Positions 34,214 to 44,449 of a stretch of DNA of 64,000 bases are shown one piece after another. Below the pieces are notes generated by a model. The model made no database searches. It saw only the letters and a list, made by a program, of their open reading frames with translations, and was not told the origin of the DNA. Position 1 is the first letter of the stretch. Each line of letters starts with the position of its first letter. The translations under genes were made by a program, and so were the position numbers. Source of the DNA: Triticum aestivum (lineage: Eukaryota > Streptophyta > Magnoliopsida > Poales > Poaceae); NCBI RefSeq assembly GCF_018294505.1, contig NC_057811.1, positions 23,951,483-24,015,482 on the forward strand, read 5' to 3'.

Positions 34214-34720
34214 TCATAAGAACTTTATTTTTCTGCCACGTTGATTCTCAACCTCACTCTGAAATTCCTTGAACTTTTCAAAGGTCTCAGACTTGTGTTT
34301 CATTAGGTAGACGTACCCATATCTACTCAAGTCATCAGTGAGAGTGAGAACATAACGATAGCCACCGCGAGCCTCAACACTCATTGGACCGCACACATCA
34401 GTATGTATGATTTCCAATAAGTTGGTTGCTCGCTCCATTGTTCCGGAGAACGGAGTCTTGGTCATCTTACCCATGAGGCATGGTTCGCACGTGTCAAATG
34501 ATTCGTAATCAAGAGACTCCAAAAGTCCATCTGCATGGAGCTTCTTCATGCGTTTGACACCAATGTGACCAAGACGGCAGTGCCACAAGTATGTGGGACT
34601 GTCATTGTCAACCTTACATCTTTTGGTATTCACACTATGAATATGTGTAACACTACGTTCGAGATTCATTAAGAATAAACCATTAACCAGTGGGGCATGA
34701 CCATAAAACATATCTCTCAT
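34214..34720 (-). pseudogene. Angela integrase, N-terminal part
   Basis: GAG-pre-integrase and catalytic core start: YLWHCRLGHIGVKRM with the paired CEPCLMGKM (HHCC zinc finger), then IIHTDVCGPM (first catalytic Asp) and TDDLSRYGYVYLMK. The frame ends at the TGA after RGRKIKFL. Confidence 0.8.
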
Positions 34721-34748
34721 ATAAATAGAACAACCATTATTCTCGGAT

Positions 34749-35870
34749 TTAAATGAGTAGCCATCTCGAATTAAACGAGATCCTGATACAATTATTGAGG
34801 TTTAAAACTAATCCCGTAGGTAAATGTAGAGGTAGTGTGCCGACGGCGATCAAATCGACCTTGGAACCATTCCCGACGCGCATCGTCACCTCGTCCTTTG
34901 CCAGTCTCCGTTTATTCCGCAGCTCCTGCTTTGAGTTACAAATATGAGCAACCGCACCGGTATCAAATACCCAGGAGCTACTACGAGTGCTGGTAAGGTA
35001 CACATCAATAACATTTATATCACATATACCTTTGGTGTTGCCGGCCTTCTTGTCTGCTAAGTACTTGGGGCAGTTCCGCTTCCAGTGACCACTTCCCTTG
35101 CAATAAAAGCACTCAGTCTCAGGCTTGGGTCCATTCTTTGGCTTCTTCCCGGCAACTGGCTTACCGGGCGCGGCAACTCCCTTGCCGTCCTTCTTGAAGT
35201 TCTTCTTACCCTTGCCTTTCTTGAACTTAGTGCTTTTATTCACCATCAACACTTGATATTCCTTTTTGATCTCCACCTCCGCTGATTTCAGCATTGAATA
35301 TACCTCAGGAATGGTCTTTTCCATCCCCTGCATATGGAAGTTCATCACAAAGCTCTTGTAGCTCGGTGGAAGCGACTGAAGGATTCTGTCAATGATCGCG
35401 TCATCCGGGAGATTAACTCCCAGCTGAGTCAAGCGGTTGTGTAACCCAGACATTTTGAGTATGTGCTCACTGACAGAACTATTTTCCTCCATCTTACAAC
35501 TGAAGAACTTGTCGGAGACTTCATATCTCTCGACCCGGGCATGAGCTTGGAAAACCATTTTCAGCCCTTCGAACATCTCATATGCTCCGTGTTTTTCAAA
35601 ACGCTTTTGGAGCCCCGGTTCTAAGCTGTAAAGCAAGCCGCACTGAACGAGGGAGTAATCATCAGCACGCTGCTGCCAAGCATTCATAACGTCTTGGTTC
35701 TCTGGGATGGGTGCGTCACCTAGCGGTGCTTCTAGGACATAATCTTTCTTGGCAGCTATGAGGATGATCCTCAGGTTCCGGACCCAGTCCATATAGTTGC
35801 TGCCATCATCTTTCAGCTTGGTTTTCTCTAGGAACGCGTTGAAGTAGAGGGCAACATTAGCGTGGGCCAT
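34749..35870 (-). pseudogene. Angela gag and protease
   Basis: A 373-codon frame starting MAHANVALYFNAFLEKTKL. Gag core, zinc knuckle CFYCKGSGHWKRNC (C-x2-C-x4-H-x4-C) and protease WVFDTGAVAHIC with its catalytic DTGA. After LNLNNC a deletion of a non-multiple of three moves the reading out of frame, and it ends at 34749. Confidence 0.85.
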
Positions 35871-37148
35871 ATGATCTACAAGACATATTGTAAAGATTTT
35901 AGACTAAGTTCATGATAATTAAGTTCATCTAATCAAATTATTCAATGAACTCTCACTCAGATAGACATCCCTCTAGTCATCTAAGTGAAACATGATCCGA
36001 GTCAACTAGGCCGTGTCCGATCATCACGTGAGACGGGCTAGTCAACATCGGTGAACATCTTCATGTTCATCGCATCTTCTATACGACTCATGCTCGACCT
36101 TTCGGTCTTCCGTGTTCCGAGGCCATGTCTGTACATGCTAGGCTCGTCAAGTCAACCTAAGTGTATTGCGTGTGTAAATCTGGCTTAAACCCGTTGTATT
36201 CGAACGTTAGAATCTATCTCACCCGATCATCACATGGTGCTTCGAAACAACGAACCTTCGCAACGCTGCACAGTTAGGGGGAACACTTTCTTGAAATTAT
36301 TGCGAGGGATCATCTTATTTAAGCTACCGTCGTTCTAAGCAAATAAGATGTAAAACATGATAAACATCACATGCAATCAAATAGTGACATGATATGGCCA
36401 GTATCATGTTGCTCCTTTGATCTCCATCTTCGGGGCGCCATGATCATCTTCGTCACTGGCATGACACCATGATCTCCATCACCGTGTCTTCATGAAGTTG
36501 TCACGCCAACGATTACTTCTACTTCTATGGCTAACGTGTTTAGCAATAAAGTAAAGTAATTTACATGGCGTTATTCAATGGAACGTAGGTCATACAAAAA
36601 ATAAAGACAACTCCTATGGCTCCTGCCGGTTGTCATACTCATCGACATGCAAGTCGTGATTCCTATTACAAGAACATGATCAATCTCATACATCACATAT
36701 ATTTCATTCATCACATCCTTATGGCCATATCACATCACAAGGCATATGCTGGAAAAACAAGTCAGACGTCCTCTAATTGTTGTTGCATGTTTTTTACGTG
36801 GCTTCTATAGGTTTCTAGCAAGAACGTTTCTTACCTACGTAAAACCACAACGTGATATGCCAACTTCTATTTACCCTTCATACGTACCCTTTTCATCGAA
36901 TCCGATTCGACTAAAGTGGCAGAGACAGACACCCGCTAGCCACCTTATGTAACTAGTGCATGTCAGTCGGTGGAACCTGTCTCACGTAAGCGTACGTGTA
37001 AGGTCGGTCCGGGCCGCTTCATCCCACGATGCCGCCGAAACAAGATAAGACTAGTAGTGGCAAGAAAATTGACAACATCTACGCCCACAACAAGTTTGTG
37101 TTCTACTCGTGCATAGAAACTACGCATAGACCTAGCTCATGATGCCAC
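35871..37148 (-). other. Angela untranslated leader and primer-binding site
   Basis: About 1.28 kb between the gag start and the 5' LTR, no coding content. On the minus strand GTGGCATCATGAGC follows the LTR end, a diverged version of the usual initiator-Met tRNA site. Confidence 0.7.
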
Positions 37149-39053
37149 TGTTGGGGATCGTTGCAAAAATAAAAAAAATTCTACGCATCACCAAGAACAA
37201 TCTATGGAGTCTTCTAGCAACGAGAGGGAAAAGAGTGCATCTACATACCCTTGAAGATCGCGAGCGGAAGCGTTCAAGTGAACGGGGTTGATGGAGTCGT
37301 ACTCGTTGTGATCCAAATCACCGATGATCGAGCGCCGAACGGACGGCACCTCCGCGTTCAACACACGTACGGTTGGGGAAGACGTCTCCTCCTTCTTGAT
37401 CCAGCAAGGGGAGGGAGAGGTTGATGGAGATCCAGCAGCACGACGGCGTGGCGGTGGAAGCAGCGGGGATCTCGGCAGGGCTTCGCCAAGCTCAGCGAGA
37501 GGGAGAGGTGTCACGGGAGGGTGAGGGAGGCGCCAGGGGCTTGGGGTGCTGCTCCCATGCGCCTCCCAACTATATATAGGGGTGGAGGGGGCTGGTTTCC
37601 TGCCCTCCAGGTCGATTGGGGCGTTGGCAAAGGTGGGGGAAAGAAATCCCATCATTTCCCTTCCCCACCGATTGTTATCCCCCTTTTTTCGGGATCTTGA
37701 TCTTATCCCTTCGGGATATGATCTTATTCCTTCTAAGGTGGGATCTTGGTGCGCCTTGACCAGGGGTGTGGGGCCTTGCCCCCACTACCCACGTTCATGT
37801 GGGTCCCCCCATGCAGGTGGGCCCCACTTCGGAACCTTCTGGAACCTTCCCCGTACAATACCGAAAAATCCCCAACATTTTCCGATTGCCAAAATAGGAC
37901 TTCCCATATATAAATCTTTACCTGCGGACCATTCCAGAACTCCTCGTGACGTCCGGGATCTCATCCGGGACTCCGAACAACTTTCGGTTAACCGCATACT
38001 AATATCTCTACAACTCTAGCGTCACCAAACCTTAAGTGTGTAGACCCTACAGGTTCGGGAGACATGCAGACATGACCGAGACGACTCAATGGTCAATAAC
38101 CAACAGCGGGATCTGGATACCCATGTTGGCTCCCACATGTTCCATGATGATCTCATCGGATGAACCACGATGTCGAGGATTCAATCAATCCCGTATACAA
38201 TTCCCTTTGTCAATCGGTACGTTACTTGCCCGAGATTCGATCGTCGTTATCCCAATACCTTGTTCAATCTCGTTACCGGCAAGTCACTTTACTCATACCG
38301 TAATGCATGATCACATGACCAAACACTTGGTCACATTGAGCTCATTATGATGATGCATTACCGAGTGGGCCCAGAGATACCTCTCCGTCATACGGAGTGA
38401 CAAATCCCAGTCTCGATTCGAGCCAACCCAACAGACACTTTCGGAGATACCCTAGTGCACCTTTATAGGCACCTAGTTACGTTGTGACGTTTGGCACACC
38501 CAAAGCACTCCTATGGTATCCGGGAGTTGCACAATCTCATGGTCTAAGGAAATGATACTTGACATTTGGAAAAGCTCTGGCAAACGAACTACACGATCTT
38601 GTGCTTTGCTTAGGATTGGGTCTTGTCCATCACATCATTCTCCTGATGATGTGATCCCGTTATCAATGACATCCAATGTCCATAGTCAGGAAACCATGAC
38701 TATCTGTTGACCAACGAGCTAGTCTACTAGAGGCTCACTAGGGACATGTTGTGGTGTATGTATTCACACATGTATTACGATTTCCGGATAACACAATTAT
38801 AGCATGAACAATAGACAATTATCATGAACAAGGAAATATAATAATAACCATTTTATTATTGCCTCTAGGGCATATTTCCAACAGTCTCCCACTTGCACTA
38901 GAGTCAATAATCTAGTTACATTGTGATGAATCGAACACCTATAGAGTTCTGGTGTTGATCATGTTTCGCTCTAGGGAGAGGTTTAGTCAACGGATCTGCT
39001 ACATTCAGGTCCGTATGTACTTTACAAATAGCTATGTCTCCATTTTGAACATT

Positions 39054-39698
39054 TTAACGAATGGAGTTGAAGCGACTCTTGATATGCCTGGTCTTCCTGT
39101 GAAACCTGGGCTCCTTGGCAAGGGCAATAGCTCCAGTGTTGTCACAGAAGAGAGTCATCGGGCCCGACGCATTGGGAATAACTCCTAGGTCGGTAATGAA
39201 CTCCTTCACCGAGATTGCTTCTTGTGCTGCCTCTGAGGCCGCCATGTATTCCGCTTCACATGTAGATCCCGCCACAACGCTTTGCTTGCAACTGCACCAG
39301 CTTACTGCCCCACCGTTCAAAATATACACGTATCCGGTTTGTGACTTAGAGTCATCCAGATCTGTGTTGAAGCTAGCATGGACTTAACCCTTTACGACGA
39401 GCTCTTCGTCACCTCCATAAACGAGAAACATATCCTTAGTCCTCTGCAGGTACTTCAGGATATTCTTGACCGCTGTCCAGTGTTCCATGTCGGGATTACT
39501 TTGGTACCTTCGTACCAAACTTATGGCAAGGTTTACATCAGGTCTGGTACACAGCATGGCATACATAATAGACCCTATGGCCGAGGCATAGGGGACGACA
39601 CTCATCTTTTCTCTATCTTCTGCCGTGGTCGGGCGTTGAGCCGTGCTCAATTGCACACCTTGCAATACAGGCAAGAGCCCCTTCTTGGACTGATCCAT
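39054..39698 (-). pseudogene. Second Angela copy: RNase H part with catalytic change
   Basis: Read against the first copy this part has a TAA stop and an Asp-to-His change in the VDASF motif (GAT to CAT), a premature stop after FNSIR, and a 2-bp deletion near 39698. The enzyme would be inactive. Confidence 0.8.
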
Positions 39699-39812
39699 TG
39701 AACTTCTTCAATATCTTGTCAGGGTACGTACTTTGTGAAAGACCAATGAGGCGTCTTGATCTATCTCTATAGATCTTGATGCCTAATATATAAGCAGCTT
39801 CTCCAAGGTCCT

Positions 39813-41116
39813 TCATGAAAAACACTTGTTCAAGTAGGCCTTTATGCTTCCCAAGAATTCTATAATGTTTCCCATCAACAGTATGTCATCCAGATATAAT
39901 ATGAGAAATGCTACAGAGCTCCCACTCACTTTCTTGTAAACACAGGCTTCTCCATAAGTCTGTGTAAACCCAAATGCTTTGATTCGAATGTTCCAACTCC
40001 GAGATGCTTGCACCAGCCCAAAGATGGAGCGCTGGAGCTTGCATACCTTGTTAGTATTCTTAGGATCGACAAAACCTTCCGGCTGCATCATATACAATTC
40101 TTCCTTAAGAAAGCCGTTAAGGAATGCCGTTTTGACGTCCATTTGCCATATCTCATAATCATAGTATGCGGCAATTGCTAACATGATTCGGACGGACTTC
40201 AGCTTCGCTACGGGTGAGGAAGTCTCATCGTAGTCAACCCCTTGAACTTGTCGATAACCCTTAGCGACAAGTCGAACTATATAGATGGTAACATTACCAT
40301 CCGTGTCCGTCTTCTTCTTAAAGATCCATTTGTTTTCTATCGCTCGCCGATCATCGGGCAAGTCTGTCAAAGTCCACACTTTGTTTTCATACATGGATCC
40401 TATCTCGGATTGCATGGCTTCAAGCCATTTGTTGAAATCTTGGCCCGCCATTGCTTCTTCATAGTTCGAAGGTTCACCGTTGTCTAACAACATGATTTCC
40501 AGGACAGGGTTGCCATACCACTCTGGTGTGGAACGTGTCCTCGTGGACCTACGAAGTTCAGTAGTAACTTGATCCGAAGTACCTTGATCATCATCATTAG
40601 CTTCCTCTCTAGTCAGTGCAGGCACCACAGGAACATCTTCCTGAGCTGCGCTACTTTCCGGTTCAAGAGGTAGTACTTCATCAAGTTCCACTTTCCTCCC
40701 ACTTACTTCTTTCGAGGGAAACTCTTTCTCCAGAAAGGACCCATTCTTGGCAACAAAGATCTTGCCTTCGGATCTGAGGTAGAAGGTATACCCAATGGTT
40801 TCCTTAGGGTATCCTATGAAGACGCATTTTTCCGACTTGGGTTCGAGCTTTTCAGGTTGAAGTTTCCTGACATAAGCATCGCATCCCCAAACTTTTAGAA
40901 ACGACAGCTTAGGTTTCTTCCCAAACCATAATTCATAAGGTGTCGTCTCAACGGATTTCGACGGAGCCCTATTTAAAGTGAATGTGGTAGTCTCTAAAGC
41001 ATAGCCCCAAAATGAGAGCGGTAGATCGGTAAGAGACATCATCGATCGCACCATATCCAATAGAGTGCGATTACGATGTTCAGACACACCATTTCGCTGA
41101 GGTGTTCCAGGCGGCC
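39813..41116 (-). pseudogene. Second Angela copy: integrase end and RT
   Basis: One open frame spans the integrase tail (PQRNGVSEHRNRTLLD) and RT (WQMDVKTAFLNG). The catalytic motif reads YLDD rather than YVDD. A 12-bp deletion removes four residues before FGFTQTYG, and a one-base deletion at about 39817 ends the frame after KAYLNKCFS. It keeps sense codons where the first copy has stops. Confidence 0.85.
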
Positions 41117-41191
41117 CCATCCCCATCCCCAAAGGACGAAATCCGGACAGAACGGACGTTCGTTTGGGGTCGCATGTTGGAGTTGGCCTAA

Positions 41192-42645
41192 AGTACACCA
41201 CTTGGGGTCAGCTGTAGCATGGCAGTGGATGCTTGGGGCAGTAAAAGAACTAGCACCACCCGGGCCTGCTAGCACAGAACGAACGCACATAGGACGGCAA
41301 TGAGTATGGTAAGGTGCGGGTACAATAATCCCATACCCATTTCAATGTTTCATATGGGTATAAAATTCTACTCTTACCCTTCCCATCGGGGACAAATCCA
41401 TGCCCGTGCTCGTACCCAATGGGTACCAATGCCCAATTTGTACCCATCGGGCATATCAACACATCATTGAAGGGTGGTGGCGTAGTTGCTAGGTCCATTG
41501 GCTCCACTAAGAGGTTTATAGGGTTGGAAAATGGTGATTGTTAGGAGGATGAGGCGGGGTATTGTTGGGGAGTTCGAGTAAAGGATGGAGGTGGACTATG
41601 ATATGGATGTCTTCTTCTAATAAAAACTAACAATAACTAAAAACTATGCAATTCTCATAATAAAAAGAGTATAAACTCGATACCATGCATGATGGGCATG
41701 CCTTAAAAATGGGACAAATATAGAGTCATCAGTGTCAAGATTCCGCTATTAAATATTGACCGGAAGATGTTCCGGGTCATGTCCACTTATTTTTGAATCT
41801 TCAGTGTCACATGCTTAATGATAATAATTTATATGACAACTAGGAGACCATATAGTGTGAGAGAATGAGTTCTAAAAGTGTTTCAGATGGATCCGAAAGT
41901 GTCTCGGGAGTCCCAAAAGCGTATAATAAGTGTGCAGAAAAGTTCATTCTATTTATGGAAGGTCCGGAAGGTTATAGGGTGAAAAACCCCTAGGCCGAGC
42001 CCAAGGGGATTGCTCCCACATGGACCAAAAGGGTACCCATGGGGGTTCCCCCTGCATAGAGAAGGGGCAAAACCAATTGGGGGAGGAGGAGTCCACCACA
42101 TGTTTCAGCCGAACCAACGAAGGGACTCATCTCCCTCGCTAACTCGGCCACCCCTTTGGCCCTTGTTCCACCTATAAATATGTGGGGAGGGCTCCCCTTA
42201 GAGACAAACCAATCCTTTGGACGAGCCCTCCAGCATACCTACTCGCTCTAATCTCTCCTTCGGTCTAACTAGAATTAGACTTCTAATTATTCCAGAGCAT
42301 CGATAGGCTAATTTCTCTCTAATTTTCTATGAGCTCTTCTTCCTAGACCAAAGTATTGATGGATTACTACTTCGAAACGCGTGGATACGTCGGAGGGTCG
42401 TCTACTCCGACTCTAAATCGGCGGGTCTACTTCGACTCTAGATTGGCGGATCTTCTCAGAGAAATTCTCATGGTTGGAAGGTATAAGCTAGCTATGGAAT
42501 CGTCGCACTTCACCAACTTCTACACTGCTTCCGCTACTTTGGTAGTTGGTGAGGTTGATCATTAGCCACCTCTTCATAGTTTTCCTAGGTGTGATCGTGT
42601 AGCTTAAAATTTTGTTCTGTAGCATGTTCCCCCTACACAATGCTT
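41192..42645. other. Spacer with a probable old Copia LTR remnant
   Basis: 41310-41470 has several GGTACCAAT/CCCATCGGG short repeats. From about 41735 (TATTGACCGGAAGATGTTCC) to 42640 (CATGTTCCCCCTACA) the sequence recalls a decayed Copia LTR, with CTATAAATA at 42172 as its promoter. The short ORF at 42356-42565 lies in it and is not credible as a gene. Confidence 0.4.
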
Positions 42646-43340
42646 CGGCATATGGGCTGACAGGTGCGAGGATGCCAGTGACCTGCTATACCATGCCATA
42701 GAAGTTGTTGGCATTTGTGTTGAGTAGCGTCACAAGGGCTCGACGCAATGCGCATGCCCGCTTCCTCTTCGATGGCGTGCCAGACACCCACGCAATTGGG
42801 ATCCTTGTTACTGCCATCATCGGGTTGTTGTCACGCCCGATGTTGGTATCATGGTAGCAACGGTGTAGGAGATGATCCTCAAGTCCACCGAGCCTTCGTG
42901 CGATGTTGGCTGAGCTCGCGCCATGCTCTTCTTCAACTGCACGCCGACGATGAGCATGCCCCGCCTCTTTGTGTGGTCCATCGAGTTGCACAGGAAGCCA
43001 TGCTCCAAAGTGGGTTTCAGTCTTTTGGTCCCTCTTATGCATTCATCCATAGCAATTCAGCTGCTGCGCATCAAGCATAAGCCGTGTCGTGCCGCGCCGT
43101 CACTAATCGCCGGTCATGCATGTGCGCCAAGGATGACACCGCCGTGCTCCCCGCTGAGGAAGGACGGCGACCAGAGGCCGTGCTACACCTTGACTTGTTG
43201 GATTTCTGATACTATTGGATCAAGTCGAGTTGCAGGAAGCAGCGTTCCACGGAAATACTATTGGATTTCTGAACAACGGACTCAGCAAAACAAAAAGATG
43301 CTTCAGGAAAGAGCTTTACACCACGCCCATTTTTCTCATC
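42646..43340. other. GC-rich segment of unknown origin
   Basis: Overlapping open frames occur on both strands but none shows a domain or splice pattern I recognise. It could be a captured or decayed gene fragment. Confidence 0.35.
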
Positions 43341-43503
43341 TACTCCCTCCGTTCCTAAATATTTGTCTTTCTAGAGGTTTAAATGGTTACCACATACGGA
43401 TGCATATAGACATATTTTAGACTGTAGATTCACTCATTTTGCTCCGTATGTAGTCACTTGTTGAAATCTCTAGAAAGACAAATATTTACAAATGGAGGGA
43501 GTA
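43341..43503. mobile_element. Stowaway MITE (Tc1/Mariner type)
   Basis: TA target on both sides, ends CTCCCTCCGTTCCTAAATAT and the complement with AATATTTACAAATGGAGGGAG; 163 bp with strong arm pairing (GTCTTTCTAGAG / CTCTAGAAAGAC). Confidence 0.9.
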
Positions 43504-44260
43504 GTTTTGTTTCTATCGGTCACATTTTTTTTCCTCTCTTCTTTCAAACCTTGCAATGTGTCTGCTACTTTGGTAATGGCCGACTGTAATTTAATTTGGC
43601 ATATATATAAAAGCTAAAGAAAACAAAAGACTAGCTGCCTTAAAATAAGTTACAATAAGCATCATTCAAAACTAGGTATGAAAAGTAGAGGCTATGCAGC
43701 ATTTGCCATATATTAAACTCGTTCAAAATCTCCACAGCTGAACATTTCTCTGATGGGCTGGGCTTTGCAAATTCTCGTGCCCTTGTACATGGGCCACTAA
43801 CCTCCTTCCTTCCAAGCTCTGCCTGAGGAGACGCTGCTGCATGTGCCAACAACACTCAATTAGTCCCACCTCGCCAGTTTCAGGGACGCTGGAGTGGTTT
43901 ATAAGGCGACACGGCTGGTTTTAGCATGACCTTACTTGAACAGGATCTGTTTACCGCTACATCCTTTAGCAATATAAGGAGGCAAGCACTTCAGTTTGGT
44001 TGTGTTCCTGCCTGGTTTCACACTGGTGCAGGATGGCCCAGAGGTTGTCTGACAGACTACAAAATTCATTTTTTGCCTTCTGCAACCCGTTCTTGTTCTG
44101 CAAACAAGTGAAGATCAGATGCATTTCTCCTTTTGAATTTCCTTAACCACGTAATCTTTCTCCTTGATCACACATCTGAAACCATGTATGGTCGTACGAT
44201 TCAGTTCACAACATAGTGCTGGCAGTAAGACCAAAGAACATGCGCCCAGTTTAATTGTCT
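43504..44260. other. Low-copy-like spacer
   Basis: No gene or element recognised; it is the left flank of the young Copia insertion and rejoins 49011 once that insertion is disregarded. Confidence 0.4.
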
Positions 44261-44265
44261 CCGCA

Positions 44266-44436
44266 AGTCAAAACGAATGGTTTGCCGTGATGATGACCAC
44301 CGGCCTCCTCGTATATTTATACACGTACGTACAAAGGATAAGTACAAGGTTGTTAGGGTTACAACTGATGGCATGATCTGCCCTTATCTACAGCTAGCCT
44401 AACAACCAGAATCCTAACTATACATCACGTTTAACA
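44266..44436 (-). repeat. 3' LTR of the young Copia element
   Basis: 171 bp, TGTTAAACG..TTTTGACT on the minus strand. A purine tract (GCGGGGGAA, complement at 44437-44445) lies next to it. Confidence 0.95.
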
Positions 44437-44449
44437 TTCCCCCGCAATC

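Larger units (their letters stand above)
30153..38883 (-). mobile_element. Angela-type Copia retrotransposon, full length, minus strand
   Basis: 3' LTR 30153-31889 and 5' LTR 37149-38883 (about 1.74 kb each, TGTTGG..CCAACA), primer-binding site next to 37148, and purine tract complement GTCTCCCACTTGC just after 31889. The internal region encodes gag-protease, integrase and RT-RNase H leftward. It has several disabling mutations. The two LTRs show clear point differences in their first few hundred bases, so it is not recent. The right side is not flanked by a target duplication but by another Angela internal region. Confidence 0.9.
38884..41116 (-). mobile_element. Second Angela internal region, truncated
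   Basis: It starts with the same purine-tract sequence (complement GTCTCCCACTTGC) directly next to LTR 37149-38883 and runs RNase H, RT and integrase leftward-encoded until it breaks off at about 41116 inside the integrase. No third LTR follows. It shares the LTR with the full-length element, giving LTR-internal-LTR-internal. Confidence 0.85.
26456..41188 (+). mobile_element. PIF/Harbinger-like unit split by Angela retroelements
   Basis: Left end TAA then GAGCATCTCAAGCC at 26453-26469; right end ATGTTGGAGTTGGCC then TAA ending 41191. The ends are diverged inverted repeats of the Triticeae Harbinger type and the TAA on both sides fits its 3-bp TWA target duplication. The element's own sequence is 26456-26953 (with TATA box and ATG), about 29567-30152 (ORF1-like exon) and 41117-41188. 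Everything between is inserted Copia sequence. The reconstruction is inference from end motifs. Confidence 0.55.

Noticed and set aside
42356..42565. A 69-codon ORF
   Set aside because: It lies in a probable decayed Copia LTR and has no recognisable features.
42686..43420. Overlapping ORFs that might be a captured gene
   Set aside because: No domain, splice signals or consistent frame could be identified.
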